Source of the DNA: Moraxella cuniculi DSM 21768
Lineage (GTDB): Bacteria > Pseudomonadota > Gammaproteobacteria > Pseudomonadales > Moraxellaceae
NCBI RefSeq assembly: GCF_900156515.1
Contig: NZ_FTNU01000004.1
Coordinates: forward strand, 62,001-126,000
Direction: 5' to 3'
DNA: 64,000 nt
The notes beneath the pieces are model-generated. The model was not told the origin of the DNA. It did no database searches and saw only the letters and a list, made by a program, of their open reading frames with translations. Shown here in pieces: positions 7,152-16,420 of this stretch; positions within the stretch are counted from its first letter, which is position 1, and the number at the start of each line of letters is the position of its first letter. A program made the position numbers and the translations under genes.

Positions 7152-9371
7152 TTAGTCTGTGGTGTGTTTTGACAGTTGTGAAACCTTGCCAAAACCTTTG
7201 GGCAACGCACCGCCACGACTGGCACGCTTGGCGATATAGTTGGCGATGTCGGCAGGCTTTAGCGTAAGTGTGCGTTTACCTGCGGTAATAACCAGACTGT
7301 CATCACTTGACAAACTTGCGATGGCGGTGATGTGTTCATCGGCTTTTAGGTTGATGAGCTTGTTGCCTTTGCCTTTGGCAAGCATTGGCAACTCATCACT
7401 TGGGAAAATCAGCAATTTGCCATCAGAGCTGCTGACAGCCACCAGTGTGTCTTTTTCGTCAATCAGAGCGATAGGCAGCAGCGTGCCGCCATTGAGATTG
7501 ATGCTGGCTTTGCCTGCTTTTTGGTTGGTGTCAAGATTGTCAAGATTGTTGATAAAACCATAGCCTGTGCTGCTTGCCATGAGGATATTTTGGGTTTTGG
7601 CAAAGTGAATTTGCTCAATTTTTGTACCGTTGCCAAGCGTTAGCAGACTGGTAATGGGATCGCCTTGACCACGAGCGGAGGGTAGGTTGATGGTATCAAT
7701 GCCATAACTTCGCCCTGTATTGTCAAGCAAAATCAAGCGTTCGGTGGATTTACCCAGTGCGTGCGTCAGGTAGCCATCGCCTGCACGATAGTTCATGCTC
7801 AAAGGATCGTTGCCATGCCCTTTGGCAAGACGAATCCACCCTGCCTGCGACAAAATCACCGTAACAGGCTCACTACTGATAAGCTCGGTTGCCTTCAGGC
7901 TTGCCGCCTCTTCACGCTCCACAACAGGCGAACGGCGAGCATCGCCATGCTCTTTGGCATCGGCGGTCAGCTCATCTATCAGCAGCTCAGTTAGGGCATC
8001 GGCATCATTGAGCTGTTTGGTGATGGTTGCCAGCTCGGCCTCAAGGCTTGCTTTTTCGGCATTAAGTTCAATTTCTTCAAGTTTGGCAAGTTGGCGTAAT
8101 CTGATGTCTAAAATTGCCTCGGCTTGAATCTCGCTCAAGCCAAAACGGCTCATCAGCTCAAACTTCGGATCGTCCTCCTCGCGAATGATGCGAATCACCT
8201 CATCAATGTTCAAATACGCAATCAAGAGACCTGCCAAGATGTGCAGTCGTTTTTGTATTTTTTCGAGACGGTGCTGTAGTCGGCGAATCACCACGCTGCG
8301 ACGCACCGACAGCCATTCGGACAAAATGGTTTTTAGGTTTTTGACTTCAGGCTTGCCATTGATGCCAATCATGTTCATATTGACCCGAAAGCTCATCTCA
8401 AGGTCAGTATTGGCAAACAGATGGCTCATGATTTTGTCAATATCCAGCTTGCCTTTTTTTAGCTCAATGACAAGACGGCAAGGGTTTTCATGATCAGACT
8501 CATCACGAATCTCCACCACCCAAGGTAGTTTTTTATCCGTCATCAATTTGGCGATTTGTTCAACAACTTTATTGCCCGAGACTTGATAGGGCAAGGCATT
8601 AATGATGACGAGATTTTTGTCTTTGGGGTCAGTGTGGTAGGTGGCACGCATTTTGTAGCTGCCTTTGCCTGTTGTATACATTGCAACCAACTCGTCCCTT
8701 GGCGTGATAATCTCGGCACTGGTGGGCAGGTCAGGGGCGATGATGCTTTGGGTGAGCTGCTTGATGCTGATTTCGGGATTTTTTAGCAAGCGAATACAGG
8801 CTTTGACAACCTCGCCCAAGTTATGCGGTGGAATATCGGTCGCCATACCAACGGCGATGCCTGTTGTGCCATTGAGCAAAATATTCGGCAGGCGTGCAGG
8901 CAGGGTGATGGGTTCTTTGAGCGAACCATCAAAATTATCCTGCCAATCCACCGTACCCTGTTCAAGTTCGGCAAGCAGCGTGTTGGCGTACAGGCTCATC
9001 TTGGCTTCGGTATAACGCATGGCGGCAAAGGATTTGGGGTCGTCAGGACTGCCCCAGTTGCCCTGACCGCTGATGAGTGGATAGCGATAGCTAAATGGCT
9101 GTGCCATCAGCACCATTGCCTCATAGCAGGCAGAGTCGCCATGTGGGTGATATTTGCCCAGCACATCGCCGACAGTACGAGCTGATTTTTTTGGTTTGGA
9201 GGTGTGCCGTAGCCCAAGCTCACTCATGGCGTAGACGATGCGGCGTTGCACAGGTTTTAGCCCATCGGCAATATGCGGCAAAGCACGATCCATGATGACA
9301 TACATGGCATAGTTAAGATAGGCGTGTTCGGTAAAATCGCTCACAGAGCGAGTATCAATGTGTGTACTCAT
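7152..9371 (-). CDS. parC: DNA topoisomerase IV subunit A
   Basis: ParC is the DNA-cutting subunit that, with ParE, unlinks replicated chromosomes. The 739-residue protein starts [45 protein letters not shown], has the catalytic Tyr at residue 120 in [11 protein letters not shown], and carries a short C-terminal beta-pinwheel (motifs such as [20 protein letters not shown]) that lacks the GyrA box QRRGGKG, which separates it from GyrA. The quinolone-resistance region reads [12 protein letters not shown] with Ser80 and Glu84, the unmutated state. It stands alone here, with parE not in the window. Confidence 0.95.
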   Translation of the reverse strand: MSTHIDTRSVSDFTEHAYLNYAMYVIMDRALPHIADGLKPVQRRIVYAMSELGLRHTSKPKKSARTVGDVLGKYHPHGDSACYEAMVLMAQPFSYRYPLISGQGNWGSPDDPKSFAAMRYTEAKMSLYANTLLAELEQGTVDWQDNFDGSLKEPITLPARLPNILLNGTTGIAVGMATDIPPHNLGEVVKACIRLLKNPEISIKQLTQSIIAPDLPTSAEIITPRDELVAMYTTGKGSYKMRATYHTDPKDKNLVIINALPYQVSGNKVVEQIAKLMTDKKLPWVVEIRDESDHENPCRLVIELKKGKLDIDKIMSHLFANTDLEMSFRVNMNMIGINGKPEVKNLKTILSEWLSVRRSVVIRRLQHRLEKIQKRLHILAGLLIAYLNIDEVIRIIREEDDPKFELMSRFGLSEIQAEAILDIRLRQLAKLEEIELNAEKASLEAELATITKQLNDADALTELLIDELTADAKEHGDARRSPVVEREEAASLKATELISSEPVTVILSQAGWIRLAKGHGNDPLSMNYRAGDGYLTHALGKSTERLILLDNTGRSYGIDTINLPSARGQGDPITSLLTLGNGTKIEQIHFAKTQNILMASSTGYGFINNLDNLDTNQKAGKASINLNGGTLLPIALIDEKDTLVAVSSSDGKLLIFPSDELPMLAKGKGNKLINLKADEHITAIASLSSDDSLVITAGKRTLTLKPADIANYIAKRASRGGALPKGFGKVSQLSKHTTD

Positions 9372-9471
9372 GATTGTCGTTGTTGCAAATGATGGCTTAT
9401 AATAGCAAAATTACCAAAAATTCGGTAGTGGCTTTCGTGCAGAATGCGTGGCAGTCATCTTTGTTGCGATG

Positions 9472-10167
9472 CTAAATGGCTATCAAACTGGCTGACATTT
9501 CAATCATCAGTGCCAGCACGGCGGTATTAAAGAAAAACGACAGCACGCTATGAAATGCCCCAATGCGTCGCAATTTTCGTCCTGTAAAGGAAATATCTGC
9601 CGTTTGTCCTGTTGCACCAATACCAAGCGAAAAATAGACAAAATCCCAATAATCAGGCTTGGATTCATAAGGAAAATCCAGCGGATAATGGTCATTGTTA
9701 TCGCTGTCATAATAACCATGTGCATAGTACAAGGCAAATAAAATATGAATAAACAGCCAAGACAGCACCAGTGTGAACATGGTTAGCCCAATATGAAAAC
9801 CAGCAAGCCAGCCACTGGCATCGGCACCGATACGCATCTCTTGAATAATGGTAATAATGCTGATGATACTGGCTGTGCAGATAAGTACCAGCATGGTGGT
9901 GCGTTTTTCGTATTCTTGATGGGCTTGTTCTTGGATTTGTGATTGGCTAACTCTGCCAAAGACCAAGCCAACCAAGATTAAGTAAGTCAGCAAAAAACTG
10001 TCCCAAACCAACAAATAAGCGGTGGGCTGTTGTAAAGTGGGGATAAAGCTACGAAAAAATCGCAGTTCACTAAACAAAATCCCATAAACGCATACCGCAA
10101 CGGTGATGGCAATGATAAGGTGGTTGTTGTTCTTAAAAAATCGCAATAAAGCAGACATGGTCATCAA
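9472..10167 (-). CDS. DUF1345 inner-membrane protein
   Basis: A 231-residue integral membrane protein with about five helices (IIAITVAVCVYGILFSEL, AYLLVWDSFLLTYLILVGLVFG, MLVLICTASIISIITII, GLTMFTLVLSWLFIHILFALYYAHGYY, and a C-terminal FFFNTAVLALMIEMSASLIAI). The sequence FALYYAHGYY ... DFPYESKPDYWDFVYFSLGIGATGQTADISFTGRKLRRIGAFHSVLSFFFNTAVLAL is the DUF1345 signature, with the conserved PDYWDF and GQTxDI blocks. The function of the family is unknown. It lies between parC and the pterin dehydratase gene, all on the minus strand. Confidence 0.8.
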   Translation of the reverse strand: MMTMSALLRFFKNNNHLIIAITVAVCVYGILFSELRFFRSFIPTLQQPTAYLLVWDSFLLTYLILVGLVFGRVSQSQIQEQAHQEYEKRTTMLVLICTASIISIITIIQEMRIGADASGWLAGFHIGLTMFTLVLSWLFIHILFALYYAHGYYDSDNNDHYPLDFPYESKPDYWDFVYFSLGIGATGQTADISFTGRKLRRIGAFHSVLSFFFNTAVLALMIEMSASLIAI

Positions 10168-10227
10168 TCAATAAAAACCAAGCGATAAACACCGCTTGGT
10201 AGTGGCTAATGGGGCAAACCTGACAGC

Positions 10228-10509
10228 TTAGCCAATAAGGCTTTCAAGGCGTTTGGCAAGCTGCACATCTCGGCTGTGTATGGCGTGCTGTGCTGGGTCG
10301 CCGATACGCACGCAGATGGTGTTGTAATCGTGCTGCCAGACGGGATAATGCTCAAGGCTTTGGGCATGAAATGCTGCACGCACCATAAAACCCACCGCAT
10401 CAGCAAAGTCCTCAAAGGTGAAAGTTTTGCTAAGGCTATTGCCCTCAAGCGACCAGTTGGGCAGGCTCTCTAGTTGCAGGGCGACTTGATCAGAAGTTAA
10501 GCTGCTCAT
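10228..10509 (-). CDS. phhB: Pterin-4a-carbinolamine dehydratase
   Basis: A 93-residue PCD/DCoH protein that dehydrates 4a-hydroxytetrahydrobiopterin and so recycles the cofactor of aromatic hydroxylases, or acts in tetrahydrofolate supply. Seen: LPNWSLEGNSLSKTFTFEDFADAVGFMVRAAFHAQSLEHYPVWQHDYNTICVRI ... SRDVQLAKRLE. The usual active-site pair HH-P-x-W appears as EHYPVW, so the first catalytic His is kept but the second is Tyr. No phenylalanine hydroxylase is nearby. AAGGAATTTT precedes ATG 10509. Confidence 0.85.
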   Translation of the reverse strand: MSSLTSDQVALQLESLPNWSLEGNSLSKTFTFEDFADAVGFMVRAAFHAQSLEHYPVWQHDYNTICVRIGDPAQHAIHSRDVQLAKRLESLIG

Positions 10510-10591
10510 AAAATTCCTTATAAAGAGGGTTGTTATTGATAATTTTTAACAATAACAGTGCATTTATTATCTATTATTATTTTAGCATGGT

Positions 10592-10879
10592 TTATGAATT
10601 TTTATGCAATAAATGATGATAATTTTGTTGTTTATTGATATAGTTCGCCACAAATGAGCAGCTGGCGATGACTTTTTTGCGACTGTCTGTGGCATATTCT
10701 AGGGCGAATTTTACCAAAGCCGTGCCAAGACCACGCCCGCCAAGTTCGGCTGGCACGATGGTGTGGTTATAATCAAGTGTCTACTCATCAACGATGCGGT
10801 AGCTAAGATATGCCACCTTGTCGTCAATAAGTGTTTCAAATCGCTGGGCGGCAATGTTGTGAGTGATTGTGGCTGTCAT
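10592..10879 (-). pseudogene. GNAT N-acetyltransferase (YjdJ-like) with an in-frame TAG
   Basis: The frame from ATG 10879 reads MTATITHNIAAQRFETLIDDKVAYLSYRIVDE, then TAG at 10783-10781, then TLDYNHTIVPAELGGRGLGTALVKFALEYATDSRKKVIASCSFVANYINK. Read through, this is a complete 95-residue protein of the small COG2388 acetyltransferase type: the acetyl-CoA loop GGRGLGTALV and the closing V(I)ASCSFVANYI are intact. Only the stop codon, at codon 33, breaks it; the normal residue there may be Gln or Lys. It is preceded by AAGGAGCGTAT, a good ribosome binding site, so the break looks recent, or the base is an error. Confidence 0.8.
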
Positions 10880-11340
10880 ATACGCTCCTTGGGCTGTATT
10901 TATGGCAATGCTTGGGTGCAAAAATGAAAAATGGCTTGAGCAGGCTGTATTTATGATTAAGACAAACAATAGCAGGAATTTTTTATTCTGGCAAGGCATC
11001 ATCTTAATGGCAGGGGTGATAAGTCTGTATATTGCCCAAAATCACCAAACGCAAGCAGATGGCATTGCTATTTTTTAAGCAGATTGTGAGTTGGTGTTTT
11101 TGGTGCAAGGCTTGGGTTAAAGATGGCTTGGTGTAGCAATGATAAGCGTGTGGTTGGCACAATTCATTATTGGGTGGCGACCCATCGGCTTATCTTGTGG
11201 GTTAAATTCTGGATAATTAAAAAGATGGTCAGCTGCCGCACCCTTACCAGCCAACTGGCTTGACAGGGTTTTGGCATTTATCGCCCAACCATATTAAGCA
11301 TGGGCGATAAATTCCCCAGCCAACGCCGACCGTTAAGTGA
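10880..11340. other. 461-bp stretch without an intact gene; coding remnant at 11117-11292 (minus)
   Basis: No complete gene is convincing. On the minus strand 11292-11117 a stop-bounded frame of 58 codons reads like protein (YGWAINAKTLSSQLAGKG and later HLFNYPEFNPQDKPMGRHP) but has no start codon and a stop just upstream, so it is best taken as the 3' relic of a lost gene. The family is not recognised. The plus-strand frame crossing 10863-11078 overlaps the GNAT start and looks like chance. Confidence 0.4.
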
Positions 11341-11568
11341 TTAACGGCAACCTTTTTGTTCGTACAGATTGGTTAGATTGACTTGTCGTTCTTTGGCGGC
11401 ATTGATGGCTTCTTCGGTATTAGAATAAGTGCCAATCAGAGCTGGCCAAAAGAACAAAGCTGCGGCAATATTTTTGCCAGTAACTTTGCGTTCGGCACGG
11501 GCTTTTTGTTCAAATTCTTTGGCTGAATTGTTACAAATTAGCAATAAAAAGACAGCTAATTTATACAA
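11341..11568 (-). CDS. Small predicted membrane-associated protein, start uncertain
   Basis: A 75-residue frame with a hydrophobic N-terminus (YKLAVFLLLICNNSAKEFEQKARAERK) and then GKNIAAALFFWPALIGTYSNTEEAINAAKERQVNLTNLYEQKGCR. The central NIAAALFFWPALIGTY-x-NT-x-EA motif resembles small lipoproteins of Acinetobacter and Moraxella that carry a second hydrophobic segment, but the only start here is TTG and no lipobox Cys is placed well, so the 5' end may be damaged. Function unknown. Confidence 0.45.
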   Translation of the reverse strand: MYKLAVFLLLICNNSAKEFEQKARAERKVTGKNIAAALFFWPALIGTYSNTEEAINAAKERQVNLTNLYEQKGCR

Positions 11569-11772
11569 TAGTGTAATTTTATTGATGGCGGTTTGTCAAG
11601 TATCTAAATAAAATTATTACCATGGGTAAATCGTGGTAAAACACCTTGCCCTAGCATATAAAGCGTGCGATAATAAACGGTTAAGTTTGCCAACATTGGC
11701 TGGCCTGTCTGATGATGGTTAATACAATCTAAGTGATTGTTTTTATTGAAATTGTTAATATCAAGGAAAATC

Positions 11773-13434
11773 ATGGCTCAATATATCTACACCATGAACA
11801 AGGTGTCAAAAATTGTTCCTCCCAAGCGTGAAATCCTAAAAGACATTTCGCTGTCCTTCTTCCCCGGGGCAAAAATCGGTGTCTTGGGTCTAAACGGTGC
11901 AGGTAAGTCCACCTTGCTACGCATCATGGCAGGTGTGGATACCGAGTTCAGCGGTGAGGCACGACCACAGGCAGGCATTAAGGTGGGTTATTTACCCCAA
12001 GAACCCCAGCTTGACCCCAGCAAAGATGTGCGTGGCAATGTCGAGGACGGCGTGCGTGAGGCATTGGACGCACTAGAACGCCTAAACCAAATCTATGCCG
12101 AATATGCCGAGCCTGATGCTGATTTTGATAAATTGGCTGCCGAGCAGGGCAAGATGGAGGATATTATCACCGCTTGGGATGCTCATAATTTAAACACTCA
12201 ACTAGAAAAAGCCGCCGATGCTTTGCGTTTGCCACCGTGGGATGCTGATGTATCCAAGCTGTCAGGGGGCGAAAAACGCCGTGTTGCTCTGTGCCGACTT
12301 TTGCTTTCTAAGCCTGATATGCTACTGCTTGACGAGCCGACCAACCATTTGGACGCAGAAAGTGTGGCATGGCTTGAGCGATTCTTAAAAGATTATAGCG
12401 GTACGATTGTGGCGATTACCCACGACCGTTATTTCCTTGACAATGTTGCTGAGTGGATTTTGGAGCTTGACCGTGGCTATGGCTATCCGTATCAAGGCAA
12501 CTACACCGAGTGGCTGGAGCAGAAAAACAAACGCCTAGAACAAGAGCAAAAGCAAGAAGAAGCCTTTGCCAAAGCCTTAAAGCAGGAATTGGAATGGGTG
12601 CGTAAAAACCAAAAAGGTCAGCAAGCCAAATCCAAATCTCGCCTAGAACGCTTTGAAGAAATGAACTCGCGTGAATTCCAACAACGCAACGAAACTGCCG
12701 AGATTTATATCCCGCCAGGGCCGCGTCTGGGCAATAAGGTGATTGAGGTGAATAATATCTCAAAATCGTTTGGCGACCGTTTGCTGTATGAAAATCTGTC
12801 ATTTACCGTGCCTCCGATGGCAATTGTGGGGATTGTCGGCCCAAATGGTGCGGGCAAAACCACGCTGTTTAACATGATTACAGGCAAGGACAAACCTGAC
12901 ACAGGCACCGTTGAGATTGGTGAGAGTGTGAAGGTTGCCTATGTCGGTCAGGTGCGTGATGAGCTTGATGACAACAAGACAGTTTGGGAAGAAGTCTCGG
13001 ACGGCCTTGATATGATTACCGTTGGTGAATATACCACGCCGAGCCGTGCGTATATTGGACGGTTTAATTTCAAAGGTCAAGACCAGCAAAAACGCGTAGG
13101 CAGCCTGTCGGGCGGTGAACGCAATCGCTTGCAACTTGCCAAAACCCTAAAACAAGGGGCGAATGTCATCTTGCTTGACGAACCATCAAACGACCTTGAT
13201 GTTGAGACTTTGCGTGCCTTGGAAGATGCGGTGCAGGTATTCCCTGGTACGGTGATGGTGGTATCGCATGACCGCTGGTTCTTGGATCGTATTTGTACGC
13301 ATATTTTATCGTTTGAGAACGAAGAGCCTGAGTTTTTTGATGGCAATTACAGCGATTATGAAAAATGGCGTAAAGAAAAACTGGGTGCAGATGCCACGCC
13401 TAAGCGAATGAAATATAAGAAGATTGGCGGTTAA
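11773..13434 (+). CDS. ettA: Energy-dependent translational throttle protein EttA (ABC-F)
   Basis: EttA binds the ribosomal E site and gates the first peptide bond according to the ATP/ADP ratio. The 553-residue protein has two ABC domains: Walker A GLNGAGKST near residue 40 and GPNGAGKTT near 357, signature LSGGEKRR and LSGGERNR, Walker B LLLDEPTNHLD and ILLDEPSNDLD. Between the domains lies the charged linker (KKRLEQEQKQEEAFAKALKQELEWVRKNQKGQQAKSKSRL in outline) typical of EttA. The start at ATG 11773 (MAQYIYTMNKVSK) is standard and AAGGAAAATC precedes it. Confidence 0.95.
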   Translation: MAQYIYTMNKVSKIVPPKREILKDISLSFFPGAKIGVLGLNGAGKSTLLRIMAGVDTEFSGEARPQAGIKVGYLPQEPQLDPSKDVRGNVEDGVREALDALERLNQIYAEYAEPDADFDKLAAEQGKMEDIITAWDAHNLNTQLEKAADALRLPPWDADVSKLSGGEKRRVALCRLLLSKPDMLLLDEPTNHLDAESVAWLERFLKDYSGTIVAITHDRYFLDNVAEWILELDRGYGYPYQGNYTEWLEQKNKRLEQEQKQEEAFAKALKQELEWVRKNQKGQQAKSKSRLERFEEMNSREFQQRNETAEIYIPPGPRLGNKVIEVNNISKSFGDRLLYENLSFTVPPMAIVGIVGPNGAGKTTLFNMITGKDKPDTGTVEIGESVKVAYVGQVRDELDDNKTVWEEVSDGLDMITVGEYTTPSRAYIGRFNFKGQDQQKRVGSLSGGERNRLQLAKTLKQGANVILLDEPSNDLDVETLRALEDAVQVFPGTVMVVSHDRWFLDRICTHILSFENEEPEFFDGNYSDYEKWRKEKLGADATPKRMKYKKIGG

Positions 13435-13442
13435 TGCCACTT

Positions 13443-13478
13443 ACAAGCCCAAGCATATCGTTTGGGCTTGTGTTATTT
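13443..13478 (+). terminator. ettA terminator
   Basis: Stem CAAGCCCAAGC / GTTTGGGCTTG with a small ATATC loop, followed by TGTTATTTG. Confidence 0.75.
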
Positions 13479-13541
13479 GATGGGCTGAATTTGTTATTGG
13501 AAAATTATTAACAAAAATTATTAAGTCAAGGATATATCACC

Positions 13542-15062
13542 ATGAATGCAAGTGACGAGCAAAATAGCATCAATCAACAGCTGGATAATCTTGAGCATCA
13601 GCCGTCCCAGCCAAAGACCGCCACCAATGAACCAATCAATAGTGTTAAAAAATGCTCTAGTATGGGGCGGATATTGGAAATGCTTATAAAATTCTTGTCT
13701 TTGCTGATGGCTATTGCTGTGGTGATTGGTGGTCTGAATGTGTATTCTTATTTGACAGCAATCAATCAAAAATCATTGTTTGCAAGCACGGTTGGTTTGT
13801 CTGAGTCGTTTATTGCTATTTTGGTGGCGTATTTTATCTTTTCATTGATGATGGCGGTTGGGTTTTTATCGCCATTTCTGTCTCATGTTTTGCTACTTGG
13901 TATATATTTTGATGAACAAAAACAAAACACCAAGCGTGCTGTAGGTAATCAAATCAACAAGCAATCTGTTTTTAATTTTCATCCTAGATTAAAACAATTG
14001 AGTTTGACGATCAAATTAAGCTTGAGCAACAAGTCAAACAAAGCTAAATTTTTCCTTGTAGGGTTTTTATTGTCTATAACTCCAATATTACTCATTATAA
14101 TCCCATTATTACCAGTTTTATTTTTTGCTATTTGTTTGCCATTAATAGTTATCAAGATATTATTTTTTGGAGAAAAAAGAGCTTTATCTCTAGATACTCT
14201 CTCAAAATTTATTCACTGGAATTTATTTTTGTGCACACTGATTTTTGCATTAGCTGTGTATTTTGATAGTGAATGGTTGTTAAATCTAACGGTTGCCTTT
14301 TTTGCCTTATCTTCTTTTTGCTATACAATTCATTTTATAAAAAATAAATATGGATGCCGAGAGCTTTTGCTTAAAAAGATACTCTTTGTACTTGCACCAC
14401 CCGTATTTCTGGTAGTATCTTTGCTATTGTTTTTTGAGCTTGTGGTATTTCCTACCAATAGTATTCTCGAAAAAGATAGAAGCTGGATATTTTATATAGT
14501 AAGCGTTGTATTATATGGGCTTTCTTGCCTATTTTCACATCTTTCAGCATCTGATTATACTGAAAACAAGCAATATGATACACCTGAATACAATATAACA
14601 TTGCTTGTATTGGGTTTGAGTTTTGTACCGAGTCTTGTGTATACACTTTATGTAATGTTTTTTGCAAATTACAATATTTTATTATATGCATCACGCTTTA
14701 TAGAAAGACCCCAAGACTCGGCATGGTATTTGGTCCATAACAGCAATGCTATGATAGATACCATCAACGGATTTACAAAATCAGATATTGAAAAATACAA
14801 GCAAAGTTTTGAACCAATAAGTTGGAGTAAATTTTGCAAAGAAGATGCGTTTACTGGAACAAATATTGCCAATCCCAGACCTAACGCTGCTCTATACGGC
14901 TATATGGCGTGGAATTTGGGGGTGACCAAAGTATTTTGCCCACAGTCGGTGGACTTTTTTGATGGTAGTGAGAACAAGAAGGCAAAATCTGCACAATGCC
15001 TTGTGATTGAAGGTAAATATCTGCAACCAGTTTCAGAAGGCTTTTTATTTAATGATAAATAA
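13542..15062 (+). CDS. Unknown 506-residue multi-pass membrane protein
   Basis: Not recognised. A hydrophilic, Gln/Asn-rich N-terminus of about 45 residues precedes roughly ten hydrophobic segments, among them ILEMLIKFLSLLMAIAVVIGGL, FIAILVAYFIFSLMMAVGFL, FFLVGFLLSITPILLIIIPLLPVLFF, HWNLFLCTLIFALAVYF and LLVLGLSFVPSLVYTLYVMFF. A final domain of about 120 residues with several Cys and aromatic residues (SWSKFCKED, NLGVTKVFCPQSVDFF) lies outside the membrane. Base composition is markedly AT-rich from about 13.9 to 14.8 kb compared with ettA, pointing to acquisition. AAGGATATATCACC precedes the ATG and a strong terminator follows, so it is a single-gene unit. Confidence 0.65.
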   Translation: MNASDEQNSINQQLDNLEHQPSQPKTATNEPINSVKKCSSMGRILEMLIKFLSLLMAIAVVIGGLNVYSYLTAINQKSLFASTVGLSESFIAILVAYFIFSLMMAVGFLSPFLSHVLLLGIYFDEQKQNTKRAVGNQINKQSVFNFHPRLKQLSLTIKLSLSNKSNKAKFFLVGFLLSITPILLIIIPLLPVLFFAICLPLIVIKILFFGEKRALSLDTLSKFIHWNLFLCTLIFALAVYFDSEWLLNLTVAFFALSSFCYTIHFIKNKYGCRELLLKKILFVLAPPVFLVVSLLLFFELVVFPTNSILEKDRSWIFYIVSVVLYGLSCLFSHLSASDYTENKQYDTPEYNITLLVLGLSFVPSLVYTLYVMFFANYNILLYASRFIERPQDSAWYLVHNSNAMIDTINGFTKSDIEKYKQSFEPISWSKFCKEDAFTGTNIANPRPNAALYGYMAWNLGVTKVFCPQSVDFFDGSENKKAKSAQCLVIEGKYLQPVSEGFLFNDK

Positions 15063-15063
15063 T

Positions 15064-15097
15064 AAAAAACACTGGAGGACTATGCTCCAGTGTTTTT
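15064..15097. terminator. Terminator between the membrane protein gene and the M15 peptidase gene
   Basis: Stem AAAACACTGGAG / CTCCAGTGTTTT with loop GACTATG, flanked by A- and T-runs. It serves two convergent genes. Confidence 0.85.
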
Positions 15098-15107
15098 GGA
15101 TGGTTTA

Positions 15108-15935
15108 TCAACAGCTTCTGTTTTTACTGGCGGCAAAGATTGGCGAGTATTCACCTTGCTTGCCTTCATAACGCCAGTGCCATGGCTCAACGGCAATGCC
15201 ACTATAGGCGGTATAATCTTTGGTAAAGCTCTGATACCAGCCGTATTGATTGGCATTTTTTACAAGCCAGCGATAGCCTGCGGTGTTGGCAAAGCTGTTC
15301 TCAATTGGCGAAAAATCCACCGTCAAACCTGTATGATGCTCCGAAAATCCCGGGTGTGATGATGTGTAATAAATTTGTCGTGCCGATTGCCCTTGGGATT
15401 TTTTGTTGGCAACGATTTGCTTTTGGCGTGCCACACTTCTAAAGATTGAGCCGGGAGTTAAGCTAACGCCATCGCGTCTTGCGGCATTGACCAGCTCTTG
15501 TAGGGCTGCTTTGGCTTCTTGGTGAATTTTATATTTGCTGTCGCTTTGGCTGCCATAACCGCTCCATACCAAATCCGATGACGAGGCTTCGTTATAGGCG
15601 AAATGTTTGATGCCTACCGCCAACGCCTCTGGGGCACATTTGGCAGCTGCTACTGGTACAGGCAGGCGAGTGGCAGTTACGGGCATCGGCTGTTGTACTG
15701 GAGCTGGTTGAGCGATTGCCGTATTTTGGTGAACGGTGGGGTTATTTGCCGCTTGAGCTACAGGAGCATTTGGCACATTGCCATTTTCTATTTTGATGGC
15801 TGGTGGATTTGTTTTATTTTCTGTGGGTGCTTTGGTGCTATTGGCACAAGCAGACAAGGTGCCGCCAGCGATAATAAGGCTGCCACCAAGCAGCATATTG
15901 CAGGTGTGTTTTGTAAGGTTTTTGCTAAATTTCAT
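15108..15935 (-). CDS. M15B D-alanyl-D-alanine carboxypeptidase-like lipoprotein (VanY/DacB type)
   Basis: A 275-residue zinc peptidase predicted to trim D-Ala from peptidoglycan stem peptides in the periplasm. N-terminus MKFSKNLTKHTCNMLLGGSLIIAGGTLSACANS carries lipobox LSAC, followed by a Pro/Ala/Gln-rich linker to about residue 95. The catalytic domain shows the M15B zinc motif SSHPGFSEHHTGLTVDFSP (ligands His and Asp) and the terminal GIAVEPWHWRYEG with the catalytic Glu and third ligand His. A run of ten G lies about 29 bp upstream of the start codon, within the probable 5' leader. Expression may therefore vary. Confidence 0.85.
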   Translation of the reverse strand: MKFSKNLTKHTCNMLLGGSLIIAGGTLSACANSTKAPTENKTNPPAIKIENGNVPNAPVAQAANNPTVHQNTAIAQPAPVQQPMPVTATRLPVPVAAAKCAPEALAVGIKHFAYNEASSSDLVWSGYGSQSDSKYKIHQEAKAALQELVNAARRDGVSLTPGSIFRSVARQKQIVANKKSQGQSARQIYYTSSHPGFSEHHTGLTVDFSPIENSFANTAGYRWLVKNANQYGWYQSFTKDYTAYSGIAVEPWHWRYEGKQGEYSPIFAASKNRSC

Positions 15936-15963
15936 TGCATAAATTCCAAGCTATAATTGCTCT

Positions 15964-15973
15964 GGGGGGGGGG
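15964..15973. repeat. Homopolymer G10 (C10 on the minus strand)
   Basis: Ten consecutive G on the plus strand, between the stop of the SH3 gene (16009) and the start of the M15 peptidase gene (15935), both transcribed on the minus strand. Tracts of this length are prone to slippage during replication. Confidence 0.95.
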
Positions 15974-16008
15974 TAAACTGGCGAGCAAACTTTTGCCGCC
16001 AGTATTGC

Positions 16009-16311
16009 TTAGCAGATGTAGGCAGAGTGCGACCAGCCTCTGTATTTGCCATATTGCACAAAATACCACAAGCCGCCATCGGTGCCGATTTTTGAATTTA
16101 GGATTCTGACACCACGACCATTGGGAATGCCTGCGATGACACGATAGTTCTGTCCAGCGTTGACACGGATACGCACGCTGCTTTTTGGATTGACGGTGCA
16201 AGCATAGCCGTAGCCATTTGCCATGGCTTGTGGAGCGATGGCGATGCCTGTTGTCATGACGGCTGCTGCCAATGCAGAAGTTGCCGCAGTCTTTTTAATG
16301 ATTTTAAACAT
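16009..16311 (-). CDS. Small secreted SH3b-domain protein
   Basis: A 100-residue protein with signal peptide FKIIKKTAATSALAAAVMTTGIAIAPQAMA, then GYACTVNPKSSVRIRVNAGQNYRVIAGIPNGRGVRILNSKIGTDGGLWYFVQYGKYRGWSHSAYIC in short blocks: SVRIRVNAG, GVRIL, WYFVQYG and GWSHSAYIC are the strand motifs of a bacterial SH3 (SH3b) domain, used to bind cell-wall peptides. Two Cys bracket the domain. ATG 16311 is preferred over TTG 16317 because AAGGA lies 9 bp upstream. It is followed by the M15 peptidase gene, suggesting a wall-related pair, with the G10 tract between them. Confidence 0.8.
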   Translation of the reverse strand: MFKIIKKTAATSALAAAVMTTGIAIAPQAMANGYGYACTVNPKSSVRIRVNAGQNYRVIAGIPNGRGVRILNSKIGTDGGLWYFVQYGKYRGWSHSAYIC

Positions 16312-16406
16312 TTTCAAGCGTCCTTATTTGAACAGATTTACTTATCTGTAAGATTTTAACAAAGCAACTACAAGGGTTTTGTGATTGCTGTAAGTTATTG
16401 TAACCG

Positions 16407-16420
16407 TTTTTTTTTTTTTT
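16407..16420. repeat. Homopolymer T14
   Basis: Fourteen T on the plus strand (A14 on the strand of the downstream SH3 gene), upstream of its start by about 96 bp; it could act as an A-tract/UP-like element or vary in length. Confidence 0.9.

Noticed and set aside
10863-11078. Plus-strand 71-codon frame with hydrophobic segments
   Set aside because: It overlaps the start of the GNAT gene on the other strand, lacks a ribosome binding site and has no recognisable family.
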